The notes beneath the pieces are model-generated. The model saw nothing but the letters and a program-made list of their open reading frames with translations, did not search any database and was not told where the DNA came from. Below, in pieces: positions 44,803 to 56,327 of a DNA stretch of 64,000 nucleotides. Each line of letters starts with the position of its first letter. Positions within the stretch are counted from its first letter, which is position 1. The DNA is from Siphonodentalium dalli (Eukaryota > Mollusca > Scaphopoda > Gadilida > Siphonodentaliidae), in contig CP136067.1 of assembly GCA_032622095.1 (NCBI GenBank), positions 79,448,705 to 79,512,704 on the forward strand, written 5' to 3'. A program made the position numbers and the translations under genes.

Positions 44803-45579
44803 TTAACTGGTTCGCTGCTAAATATCCTACATACACGTAATAAAATGCGTATATATATTTCAACAAAACAGAAAATTATTGAAATTTATGCTCGGAGTTG
44901 ACGATTTGCACTCTTTTCTCAAATTTGACCCCCATATATATACATTTGTGATTATGTTATGAGCCTGGATGTCTCACTAGGCTATGGTTATGCGCTTCGA
45001 TGTCTCAATAGGCTATATGGTTATGAGTCTGGATGTCTCATTAGGCTATGGCTATGCCTATGGGCCTGGATGTCTCATTAGCCATTAGGCTATGGTTATT
45101 AGCCTTGGTGTCTCATTAGACTATGTTATGGGTCTGGATGTCTCATTAGGCAATGATTATGAGTCTGGATGTCTCATTAGGCAATGGTTATGGGCCTGGA
45201 TGTCTTATTAGGCTATGGTTATGAGCCTGGTTGTCTGTTTGTCAAAGTAGGTTATCGATATGAGCCTGGATGTCTGATTAGGTTATGGTTGTGAGCTTGG
45301 TTGTCGGCCGCCCTTAGGGCAAAACATTTGTAACTTTTCGCGATATAAGTACCTTTTCTGACAATTTTATTGTTCGGCATCCATTCAAACTTCACAATGT
45401 CCCAATTTAATTATATATGTAACAATATTTCTGAAATATTACCTGACAAACGCTATTTAAATGATTAAACTAAACAAGAGTTGACTAAACAAGACAGTGT
45501 CATTGCCAAAGCCCATATCTGGGCTTCCAGCACTCTTACATAGGGTCCAAATATGGGCTTTCAGCACTGAACCAGTTAA
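44803..45579. mobile_element. TTAA element carrying a minisatellite
   Basis: Ends TTAACTGGTTCGCTGCT and, inverted, TTAACTGGTTCAGTGCT, again the TTAA + NNNTTCRSTGC form. Contains the 31-bp minisatellite at 44958-45306. No ORF. Confidence 0.7.
44958..45306 (+). repeat. Minisatellite, ~31-bp unit GGATGTCTCATTAGGC
   Basis: About ten imperfect copies of TATGGTTATGAGCCTGGATG TCTCATTAGGC (given in two parts). Confidence 0.9.
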
Positions 45580-46232
45580 TTAAAATACGTCTGAATTGAC
45601 ATACGCATTTTACAAATTATCTTTTTCATTTCTTCTATTTGTAATTGGCATAGCTTATCACAAACCGAAATCAACAACAATAAACGAAATTGAAATTCCA
45701 ACTACATCTTTTACCGGACTCAGGTTCGGGGTCGCACTACAACTTTTAATGCGTCCCCAAAAAAAAATTCTATAAATAAAAACCCCAGCGCCCATAGGAT
45801 ACAAACAAAACTCTACATTATTTATACACCCGGAGGGCGAAATAAAAGCCCACAACTGACACATTTCCCGAATAGATACCGGGTATACGAGGCTGAATAT
45901 TTGCTTATAAGCAATTGGATCCACAGTAGTGTGTTCTATAATCCCAAGCATGTTCTAAGAGCAATGCTCGCCATGTTTCGGAGGCAAAAAATATATAACA
46001 TTGCCGCTGTGCCGTACCTCCTACATACATATTTGCTTATAACTTCCAAGTCCATTCGGGTAATAATTCAAAAAGAAGACAATGAAGACGCGCGAGAAGC
46101 AATCGATGTAACATTATTAACTGGTTTTACTGTGGGTCGCATTATTCCAGTGATAGTTTAGACTAATTGAACAGGCAACCAGAGACAGTACTTTTTAATC
46201 GGTCCTGTAACAAAGATTGACAACGATTGATT
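45580..46232. other. Unassigned; open frame of 86 codons on the plus strand
   Basis: The frame at 45901-46161 (for example RRQKIYNIAAVPYLLHTYLL and KEDNEDAREAIDVTLLTGFT) looks protein-like but matches nothing I recognise. The phrase GCAATTGGATCCACAGTAG at 45912 recurs at 47562. A TATAAATAAAAACCCC sequence lies at 45771. Confidence 0.3.
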
Positions 46233-47204
46233 TTAACCCTATCAGTGCCAGGTCCGATTTTGTATCAACCCATATACCCTGTGCCAATGCATCCTCTAAT
46301 ATATGCGAGTCGACCATAGGTCGCCTCGCATATATAAGAGAATGCACTGGCCAAACAATTTTTCATCATTTGTTATAATTTTAATAATTTTTTCTTATAT
46401 TCTTTAACAGACTTATTTTGTAGGTTTAGTGCCAGGAAATCTTACGTTTTTCATGGGCATCAAATTTATTACTATGAATACTTGGTGACAGTTTTTAGTT
46501 ATAACATGCCCCTAAGGTTTTATCCAGTTTGTTTTTAAAGGTACTCAATCCGATAAAACTCCTCTCAATTACTATTTCAATGGCTTCGGGGGTCAAACAT
46601 ATTTGATTCGAGTCGAGGAAGCCACCCATCAAAGCTCAGATTTTTTAGATATCGATTTTAGAAATCTATTATTTTTCATTATCGGGAATACTTTCTGTCC
46701 CAGAACACAGTCAAAATTGCGTTATTATTACCACTTGATTTTAGAGTTATCCATCCTTGTCTGTTTGAATAGTATTTTGGTGTACACATCTCGAGCATAT
46801 TACGAAGTTGAAGTCAATTATTAGTACTCATCTCGAGAAAATAACAAATTTCAAAAATCAATATCTAATAACTCTGAGCTTTGTTTGATGGGTTCCTCGA
46901 CTCGAATCAAATATTGTTTACCCCAAAAGCCAAAGAAATAGTAATATAGGACCCAGTCTGAGTAAACTCATACCTAAATATTCATTACAACATTGCTTTC
47001 AAATATAGAGTCGACGTTCACCCAGACTGTATAGGACCCTCTGATCGGATTGTTGTTGTTGGAATCTGTTGAGATGGGGACCCTCTGATAGGATTGAGTA
47101 CCTTTAAATTCGCTATAGCATGCTTAAGCATACCCAAAAAAAATTCAACCCAAAAAAAAAATATTAGGGCCGATGAGATCGGCCCCTGGCACTGAAATGG
47201 TTAA
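46233..47204. mobile_element. TTAA (piggyBac-like) element with a nested MITE
   Basis: Ends TTAACCCTATCAGTGCC and, inverted, TTAACCATTTCAGTGCC, with CCGATTTTGTATCAACCC next to the left end as in 10831-11011. The element at 46535-47107 is inserted in it. Confidence 0.8.
46535..47107. mobile_element. MITE, GGTACTCAATCCG family
   Basis: TTAAAGGTACTCAATCCGAT at the left and its inverse at the right, 573 bp. Interior shared with 57627-58114 (GATTCGAGTCGAGGAA, AGCTCAGA, CCAAAGAAATAGTAAT). Confidence 0.88.
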
Positions 47205-49430
47205 GGAATTGAGTTCGCGCATGTGTGTCGATCAGTAGGATAATATAATTCTATTGACATATATTATATTGCAACAAGATTTAAAAGTGACTAGCGAACA
47301 TGGACGTGGTTATATACAGAGACACCCACTGAACAAGATCCAATATTCTCGAAAATCCATTTTCACGGCCCACCCTTGCGTTGGAACTTATCAACTGTTG
47401 AAAATTACCAACCTGACATTCCCTGACCCTGTGGACAGTTTCTGGGACCACTGATAGCAATATCAGACCATATCTGTCTTTTTCCTGTACGCTTGTACGC
47501 AGGAACTTTTCAAAGTGCACAATCGTTGTACTCTAGCTATTATTAGTGAGATTTTCACGCTTGCAATTGGATCCACAGTAGCATTTATAAATATCTGGGT
47601 CATCTCTAGAATAATAAAACCTATATCTGGCAATATTGGGGTACGTGGAAAATGTGATACCTAGATTCAGCTGTTGAACAGAGAGGCGGGGGCTGATATA
47701 AAAAAAATGAGCTGTCCCATATAATAAGCCTATAGATAATAAGTCATTTTGGTGTTTTCAATTTCCAGCAGAAAGTAGCAATGAAAATCAATATCGCCAA
47801 GAAGAAGTAACCAACGGCCAATTCATTGGATTAGACTCGAAATCAACGTTCTAGAACAGCATCACGACCTAGCTACCAGATCGAAAGCCACACATATATA
47901 TACCCCATGTACGGGTTACTGTGTTCTTATAGTTATACGTTTTCGAGTTCAAATGTGTGTAAAATGGTGGTGTAGCGACAGAGCTATTACGGATCTTCAA
48001 ATGATATCGTCCGATATATACGAATCTTCAAATGCTATCTTCTGTCTACCAAATGCTACAATTCGTCCATATTGTTTAGTCCTCCAGTAAACATCTATTA
48101 AATTCGTGTATCATGAGGCAACGAAAACCAATCGACAATATCTCACCATAGAGCTTGAGCTGCATGTAGACCCCCCTCCACCCTATGCGGATTTTTGGTG
48201 GTTATGATATCTTTGTACAACTACATCGGTCCTTCAATTTGCCGGTTGTTTGCCATCTGGCGATGGGGGCTTTATAGAGTTATTGGTCTTTGAATCCAAG
48301 ATGGCCGCCAAGGTTCAATATCTAACCAGGTAATTTTCAATTCGCAATTACTCAGGAAGTTTATGAGGTATTACGTCGTGCGATATACCATTCTATTGAT
48401 AATTGGGTACTCCTTATTTATTTGTAGGAATAAATTTCATATATTTAAAATGGCCGCCAAAATGGCCACCGGAAGTGGAAAATGTGACACCTTTTCACTA
48501 ATATCTTCTATATCAGTTTCTGCTTTTTTGGAACTGGTTGAGAATTCTGACTTTATTTAGTATTGTTTATATTAACTGATCATTGGGCTATGAAATAAGA
48601 AATTCTTTGGGTCCTATAGGCCCTTCCGACCCCTTAAAAATTTAACTTTACAGGAAGCGGTATAAAATTTTCCCCAAAAAAAATCACAATTGGGATTCTA
48701 GTCACATTTCAACAAGGAATGAGCAGAACTGTGTTATGTAAGTGAGACATACCATTACCCGTGAATATTCCAAGTCATTGGAAAAAAAATTGTTACTTTG
48801 GATCAAAATGGCCGCCAAAATGGCCGCCAAAATATGGAAAATTGTAAATATTGTAAATATAGCCCCAGCGTTCACTGCAATCGCTTACAATCTGTGGTTG
48901 ATGAATGAAATTGGCTATTCTGCCTTATATCCATTGAAAACTAACATGTCTGATTCAGCTTGGTTAATTTTTAGTATTGTAACCACTGACATTACCAGAA
49001 ATATTGGATTTTACTCTCACACACTTGACATAAATATCGGCAAAAATAACTTATGGCAGCGCAAGAGTATAATTCTTCCCTCGCTATAAGATCCCCGAAT
49101 ATTGCCGAGGCGAATCGGTATACATCGGCTCAAAAGTAGACTACTTCACTTGTGGCAGGCTAATTAATACGTTTTTCACGGAATAACTATCACAAGACAT
49201 AAATGAATAAAATAATAAGTAATTATATGACCTTTATTTATCAATATTATTATAGGGAATATGAAAAAGGGTCATTCTGGTTGATGCATCATATACATGT
49301 ATAATTATAGGCTAAAATAAACCAAACTTTGATAAATGAATAAATCGCAATATCGCCACTGCTTGAGTTGAACCAGGAAGAAGCTTTAAGTTGTATTATT
49401 AAATTTTTTCTTCAAATTCAAATGTTTCTG
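47205..49430. repeat. AT-rich DNA with AAAATGGCCGCC repeat pieces
   Basis: AAGATGGCCGCC or AAAATGGCCGCC recurs at about 48297, 48450 and 48805-48835 inside long AT-rich units. The open frames 48363-48560 and 48742-49089 run through these units and are not supported as genes. Confidence 0.5.
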
Positions 49431-49439
49431 AAATTAATA

Positions 49440-50120
49440 AAAGAAAAAACTTTAAAGTGATGTGAAACACTCCGGTAAGATGATCGAATAGAAGTGGGGA
49501 ATAATCTTGTTCAAAGTAGTTATTTTTACAAATGTTATATCTAAATTGACAACACACACCGTCATTCTTATATACTAATTAAATGCAGTGCATGACTGCC
49601 GATGGCGAAATCGTTTATTTCGACACGACTCAGTCTCATGTCGCTGACATTTGTCAATATATGCACATAACATGTATAATTTAAGGTACTAGAAAATAGT
49701 TTGACATATTATATATCAATACTATCGGATTCAGCATTCAATGATGCATGCATATATCGCAAGATGCCAGTGATGATAGCCGTCTGAAGTCGACAGAAGT
49801 CGCAATGTAACTTATACCGATTGTATAGATGGGAAACTATATAGTACATCCCTGCCAGCCATTTTCTGAGTCCTTCGTGTATTCTCGCCATAACGGAAAA
49901 GCCCAACAACAAAAAAACACGCGTGGTCTGGAATTCTACGGGTTCACAACAAACGCTAAAACCGGGTATAACCGGGTATTAAGAAAATTTCGGAAACGAA
50001 ATACTCTGAATGATAACGTCTCAGCCGACTGAGCCGCCATATTTCGTCAGCCACGAACGTCGTGACTAAGCCGGCTTAGCTAGATAACCAGCCACGAAAA
50101 TTGGTTGAGCCAGCCAGGGG
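49440..50120 (-). repeat. Two-module repeat, order permuted (copy 2)
   Basis: Read on the minus strand, module B (50120 down to about 49620) comes first and module A (about 49565 to 49443) second, the reverse of the A-B order at 15470-16168. Confidence 0.7.
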
Positions 50121-51581
50121 GGGGGGGGGGTCTGGAAAAAAATTGCACTCCAAAAAATATTGTTTTCCTCCAAAATTTAGGGGGCCCACCCCCTCTTTCT
50201 CATATTTTTATCAAAATTTCAGAGAGTTTTTTTAGCTGTTCTTCAATAACTGTGTTAACTGTCTTACTAATTTGTAAACACATATCAGAAAAAAAACGAA
50301 AAATAATCTGTATTTCCAGACGTTTCCGTGTGTTTTCAGCATCTAACAACAATAATAAAGCATTGTGTAGGTACACCATATGTCACAAATCGCCCTAGAC
50401 CCCATTATAGCCTTAATAAATCGAGTGTGTTGTGTCTGACAGAGAACACCGACCAGTGTAAATAGTGGTAAACAGGTCAGGGGTTCCACAATTATTTGTA
50501 GATGACCAAAGAACTCTTTTAAGTCTTCTCCACCGGGGTGGGGTGGGATGGGGTGGGGGAGGGGAATTGTTTTTGGTTATGTATACACATAGATATATGG
50601 TTATTATACCGCCCAATATTAGTCGGCGGGTATATAGTTGACGTCTCGAGCCGTCCGTCCATACAATCATTTTGCATTACAACTCAAGAGTCGGTTGTCA
50701 TATTTTTATGCCCTATGGCATGGTGACGCACCAGAAATGGGGAACGAATATGCATAATATCACGGGTTGTGACTATTAATGCCTACCAGAGTTATGGGCC
50801 CTGTTCGACTTCATGAAATTCAGTCCGTACAAAGCTTTTGCAATATAAGTTAAGTGTCGGTTGTCGAATTTTGATGTGGTTTGGTATGGTGATAGACCAG
50901 AATGAAGAATTTAATGTCATTTCTTAATGCATCACTTTATTTCAGTTCATCTATTTGTAAGTGATAACAGTATACAATTAGTATTTTAGTTTAGTCTTGT
51001 TGAGCAGTAAAGCTCCAAGATGAAGTTCGGAAATTCAATGAGAATAGCGTCACCTTCAGTTGGGATTGTCTGAGCAGTAAACAGTTAACGGTCATTCATC
51101 ATGACCAATTCAGTTTTATTTGGATAATTGTTGCAAATTAACATGACTTGCAATCATTCAAGATGAGAAATAACCAGGAGGAATGAATTTGATTACATGC
51201 CAGGACAAGACAGTATTTCAGACATTAGAAATTTATGAGATACCCTTTTCAATTTCATGATATGCAACAATCATGTTAATGATATATAGTCATCATTGAG
51301 TATTCACCATGTAGTATCCAATTTGTGATACAGTTTTTATGTTTTATTACTTTTATTCAAGTAATACAACTGGGTAATATATGAATTGTGTTACTAAATA
51401 TTTCTTCCGCTGATAATTAGTTTCCTGGACGCTATTTCGGTGGTCCACTGTGAAGTGGTCCGGGATCCTGTGAAATCCAGAATGTTGCTAAATCTGAGGC
51501 TAAAGAGTCACTATAGCTGCTATATAGAAAAAACCCACCCCGGCCCTATATACGGAATTTTTTTTGTAGACCCCCCCCCCC
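50117..51581. mobile_element. Possible element with G-run inverted ends
   Basis: Left G14 run followed by TCTGGAAAAAAATT; right, inverted, G11 run followed by TCTACAAAAAAAATTCC. The ends resemble those of 58769-59739. Interior is AT-rich with no recognised gene. Confidence 0.4.
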
Positions 51582-52343
51582 TCTTAGACGACACAACAAG
51601 CCTCTTTTTGTTGTAATTTTTTCTTCTATTCAACTTTAAGTTGGTTTTTTTCCTTGTATATATCATTTTTGTCCGCAAAAGTATTCAATAAACGGAATAT
51701 CCAGTTTATATAAAATTTTGTAATATATAATGTTAAACATAACCAAACTAAATGAATATCCAGCCACAGGAACCATATTATGTTCACAATTCACTATATA
51801 ACCTGCTATAGTTAATATATATGTGACCAATTAGTTTTGGGACTTGAGTACCTAACCATACTTTATGATTATTGACTGATGATGGGACAGGGTGTATTTA
51901 TCCGTTACATATATCCCGATGTTTTGGTTTTGGATTGCGAATATAATTGATGCGTGACCAGATTAATTGTTTGACAACGAAGGTTCCTGGACCGAATAAC
52001 ACATTCAATTCATTATCAATAAACATGGGTAGACAATGAATGTTAGTAATAGAATATTATTAAAGAAATCTTTATTGCATGATAATGTTTTAACGACAAC
52101 TATCAGACGAAACTGGAAATATCAACAAATTAACATGCATTCAACCAACGGAAATAGACTGGAATAACAAAGTAATACTACAATGAATATGGAATAAGAG
52201 AACGAATGACATGACATACACTTAACTAAACTACAGAATATACAACGAGAACATAAAAACAATGATTATATGCCATGAATTTATGTTCGTCTTTATATAT
52301 GAGATTATCAAATAGTATATTGGCATCTCTATAACAGTCATTT
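51582..52343. other. AT-rich DNA, no feature seen
   Basis: No repeat or domain recognised. Confidence 0.45.
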
Positions 52344-52667
52344 GTGTATTGTAACGCATTTAACAGAGTGTGTATATGTGAACACCGGATTAATCTACCG
52401 GATTATACGGATGGTGACTCAATTGTTAGTGCAAACAGGCCAATATGTGAGCGTCAACGCGATGTGGGCTTTACCATTAATAGACAAATTCATAAAAATT
52501 CTTTGTATCTTAAGAAATTTACAAACAAACCACGGAAAAGTTTTTTTTTTTTTATTGATTCAAATTTTAGCATTTATAATATCCCGAAACTCAATGTATA
52601 CGGTTTTAAAATTAGTTTAAGGCGCGGAGAACATGAAATGTTGGCGTTAACACCTGCACGAAAATAG
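52344..52667 (+). CDS. Hypothetical ORF, possibly an exon fragment
   Basis: A 107-codon frame preceded by an acceptor-like catttaacag at 52367. The middle (EHRINLPDYTDGDSIVSANR, then QIHKNSLYLKKFTNKPRKSF) is more protein-like than most frames here, but I recognise no domain and the T10 run inside could be non-coding. It could equally be chance. Confidence 0.2.
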   Translation: MYCNAFNRVCICEHRINLPDYTDGDSIVSANRPICERQRDVGFTINRQIHKNSLYLKKFTNKPRKSFFFFIDSNFSIYNIPKLNVYGFKISLRRGEHEMLALTPARK

Positions 52668-53069
52668 GAAATCGAACGCGATTTTGAAGTGCGAACGCGA
52701 AATTCTCATTATAAGCAATTCTTTCCGATTTTCGGTTTCTGTATTTGTTGAGATTTGCAGGTCGCATAGCTCCGAGTCCTTTGCTTATAATACTACATCG
52801 AAATCGATTGTATTTATTTAAAAAATGATGTCGAAGTAGCGAGTCGAACTTTATTTACAGTTATTACGCCACCGTAGTGTGGTGTTTATTGCTTTTGGTT
52901 TTTTTGTATCGCATGGGCGATCGACAATTCACTGGGTGATTGTACATTCGGCAAACCTCGTCAGATTCCGTCACCGTTTCATCGTACCGATAATTACGAG
53001 AGTACAGCTAAGATTGGCACATGTGTTTACGTCACCGGTGTAATTGTGGGGACATGCTTCTATTATGAA

Positions 53070-53665
53070 GGTTTGCTATCCCGAAGGTCCGCTATTCCGA
53101 AGGTTCTCTATTCCGAAGGTTTTTGTTATTTTTAGGTTAATTCTATATTTTAAAGTATTGAGACTAATTTGAGAGGGTTCATTTTCACAAAGATTCTTTA
53201 TATGGAGTGTGCGCTCACATCCGAACTGATCATGCGCGCGCACCGATACAGATACAGGAGGAAATAACTTAACTTAGAACATTAAATGTGATTTTGTTTT
53301 GTTTTCGCTGGTTTTCTTGAGATTTTATGTCATTACGTGGGCCCATACCTTTGAATTCTTGGCATATACTATGAATGTTGTGGTATATATGGACCCTCCC
53401 GCATTGGGACATGACATAGGTTCAGTTGACTTAAGTGGTGTTCTGTGTGTGCTCCAATTTGGAGTTCATTATTTTAAGGGCCAAGTTTAGAATTTTATGG
53501 GTCCATACCTTTGAACTCTGGGCATATAATATGAATATTGGGGGGCATGGCTCTATTCCGAAGGTTCACTATCCCGAAGGTCCACTATTCCGAAATTTCT
53601 CTGAATGTTCGCTATTCCGAAGGTTCACCAATCCGAAGGTTCGTTATTCCGAAGGTTCTGTGTTC
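53070..53665 (+). repeat. Minisatellite-like CTATTCCGAAGGTT array in two clusters
   Basis: CTATYCCGAAGGTTC-type 15-mers cluster at about 53080-53120 and 53550-53665, with a diverged copy of the sequence between them repeated afterwards (GAGAGGGTTCATTNTCAC, AAACATTAAATGTGATTTTG). Confidence 0.75.
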
Positions 53666-54280
53666 CAAAGATTTTTTTTATTTTAAGGTTAATTCTATAT
53701 TCTAAAGTAACGAGAGGGTTCATTATCACGAAGATTCTTTTTATGAAGGAAATAACGTAAAACATTAAATGTGATTTTGTTTTGTTTTCGAGGGTTTTCT
53801 TGAGTTTAATGTCATTACGTATGACCTTATTTCTCATTACATATTCACGCCAAGGAGCCCACACAATTGCTATGTTACGATGCGATTTAATGTGATTATG
53901 TGTGACCTAATATCTCAATAATCTGAGGCAAGAGTACGCCTGCTAAAGGCGAATTATAACAGTTGGGGGGTATAACGCTCAATAAATACTGGAGGCTATA
54001 ACAAACTGCGCAGTAGAATATCGCTGAATGGACGAGTATGAGATGAGCCTAAATGCAATTGTGACTTTGTTTAAAGGCCCACTTAATTTTCGAGTCATTA
54101 ATTTTTTTATAGTATATACGGTTTTAATAACAATTTATGCCATAAAATTTGAATAAACTACTATAATTCATCACCATTTGAAAGGCAGAATACTTCTATC
54201 TCCTAGTTTGAAACACCTTCAAAATACCGCGTCGTATATCTAGCAATTAGCAACCAACATGTCCTCCTCGGCTTTCCATA
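53666..54280. repeat. AT-rich DNA with a dispersed repeat
   Basis: 54072-54200 (AAAGGCCCACTTAATTTTCG onward) matches 16722-16850. Nothing else assigned. Confidence 0.5.
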
Positions 54281-54800
54281 GATTTCAACGTAATTTGATA
54301 CCTATGGGTATTTGTGTCCGGGAAGTGTTTTGAACGGGTCAAATCGTGACCCCGACCTGACCTTGACCTTTAAAACTGTCAATGCAAGGTCAATTTGGGT
54401 AAAACGGACAAATTTCGGCGAAATTTGATACCTAGGGATACTTTGGTCCGAGGAGAGTTTTGAACGGGTCAAATCGTGACCTCGGCCTGACCTTGACCTT
54501 CAATATGGCCAATGAAAGGTCAACTCGGATAAAACGGATAGATTTCGACGAAATTTGATACCTATGGGTACTTTTGTCGGGGGGGGGGGGGTGTTTTGGA
54601 CGGGTCAAATCATGACTCTGACCTTACCTTGACCTTCAAAATTGTTAATTAAAGGTCAAGTTGGGTAAAACGGACGGATTTCGACGAAATTTGATACCTA
54701 TGGGTAGTTTTCTACGGGTGGGGGTGTTTTGGACTGGACAAATCATGACCCTGACCTGACCTTGACTTTCGAAATAGTCAATTGAAGGTCAAATCGCACC
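54281..54800 (+). repeat. Four ~130-bp tandem units rich in AGGTCA half-sites
   Basis: Units begin GATTTCGACGAAATTTGATA at 54281, 54411, 54541 and 54677. Each carries CCTGACCTTGACCTT or a near form and NNAAGGTCAA, the AGGTCA core bound by nuclear receptors. The third unit holds a G13 run. Confidence 0.88.
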
Positions 54801-54964
54801 TTTCACCGGAAAGCAGATGGGAAACAGCCCGGGTGAAGTCGGGCCTATCAGCTTGTGTAATAAAGAAGACAGTTTGATGAAAGTAATGTATGCCACGAGA
54901 AACGGGAAAACTTGAAATATGGAAGTACGCAAATTTCCCGCATAAAATTTGAAAGCTAGTTTAT

Positions 54965-55045
54965 AGAATAATTGTATTATTATTTATATTTATGGCTAAT
55001 AATACGATCTTGGTGGCGTTACCATTTCTGACTATGGTTTTCTTG
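54965..55045 (-). repeat. Short inverted copy of 62480-62560
   Basis: Shares GGTAACGCCACCAAGATCGT and ATTAGCCATAAATATAAAT on the minus strand. Confidence 0.8.
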
Positions 55046-55139
55046 TTTTGATGTAGGCCCTGCACTTTATCTCTACCCACTGAATGGTGTTTCGTGCGGA
55101 ATACACATCTGGGTCGTTATTTCGTGGGAATCTGGATTC

Positions 55140-56327
55140 CGAATCCGATTACGGGCGGGGCTAATTCCCGATTCTAGGTCAGATTTTGAAATCCACGTGG
55201 TCTGCGATACTATGTTTAATGTTCTCCCAGCGTCATGGCTCATGTATTTGACACAAGTATCATTTGTATCTTATATTTATAAAGTTCATGTGTGTTGTGA
55301 AAGTCATGCTTTGCTTCTATGTATATATACATGGCACCTAATTAGCTGCCAATCCGACTTAGTCGCATCTTTTTTTTTCAAGTTAAAGTGTGTTTAATGT
55401 TGAGGGCAAGCATTTCTAACAGCTCTAGGTCTCCTGCATCAAATTCCGAAGACATTGTGGAGAACACAGGAAGCTTGTCAATTGTACAGGGACGTGGCGA
55501 AAGGGATCGGTTAGGGTGTCACGACCCCTCCCGAACTTTGGTACAATTTTCTTAGCTGTACAGTCATTCATACGTGAGGTAAATCAGGATTATTTTGACT
55601 AACTGTTCCAAATAATGATACGTACAAGCCAGTAAACACAACAAACAAACCCGATTTTAGATAATTACATATACAAACTTATGACTAACTCGGGTAAGGG
55701 GTTGACCGGTGATATATATGTTCAACTTGCTTTTGTAGTCATGTTGCTTTGCCATTACAATTATTTATTTTTCAGTGTAATAACATATGGGAGAGGGCGC
55801 GCCCCATAAAGTGAGTCAGCACTTGTCCTCCAATCCCATTGTCTGTATAAACAGACGTATGTGTTATATATCATGTGTTATCTAAATTTGACAAATATTT
55901 TAAAATAAATGTATCTAAACTAAACTTTGGTACATTTCCAGCAGTTGGAAATGTCATGCATGACACAACATTAGTTGGACATTAATTTGACACCATATAT
56001 AGGTTGGAATTGTTCTCATTGTTTGATTTTTTTCAACCAGTAAAAGTTGGTTATTTTCCAATCTTAGGGTGTGTCAAGTTGGATATTTGCAAGGGGGTGC
56101 AAATAGAATTATGCGAACCTGTGAGATTGATGATTGGTTCAATGGGGGGGGGTGCAGTTGGTCGGAAATTTGAGGAAACCTCTAGCCACGTCCCTAGAAC
56201 TTGTACGTGTGGGTACTTAATCAATAATTTGACTGATATTTGCACTATATAGTCCTGATATCCTAGAATAAGCTTTACAGTTGTGTTTGTGCGATTGGAA
56301 GATGAGTTCACGTGCGATCACAAGTCT
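55140..56327 (-). repeat. 1.2-kb inverted repeat, right arm
   Basis: Reverse-complement partner of 42466-43660, about 11.5 kb away. Encodes the same 25-codon ORF on the minus strand (55455-55378). Confidence 0.92.

Noticed and set aside
45771-45800. TATAAATAAAAACCCC as a core promoter
   Set aside because: Similar text recurs at 63970 within repeats, and no supported gene starts downstream.
48742-49089. 115-codon plus-strand frame with KMAAKMAAKIW
   Set aside because: Generated by the AAAATGGCCGCC dispersed repeat; no conservation evidence.
42466-56327. Polinton-type element framed by the 1.2-kb arms
   Set aside because: No polymerase, integrase, ATPase or capsid-like coding trace could be seen between the arms; two opposite insertions explain the data as well.
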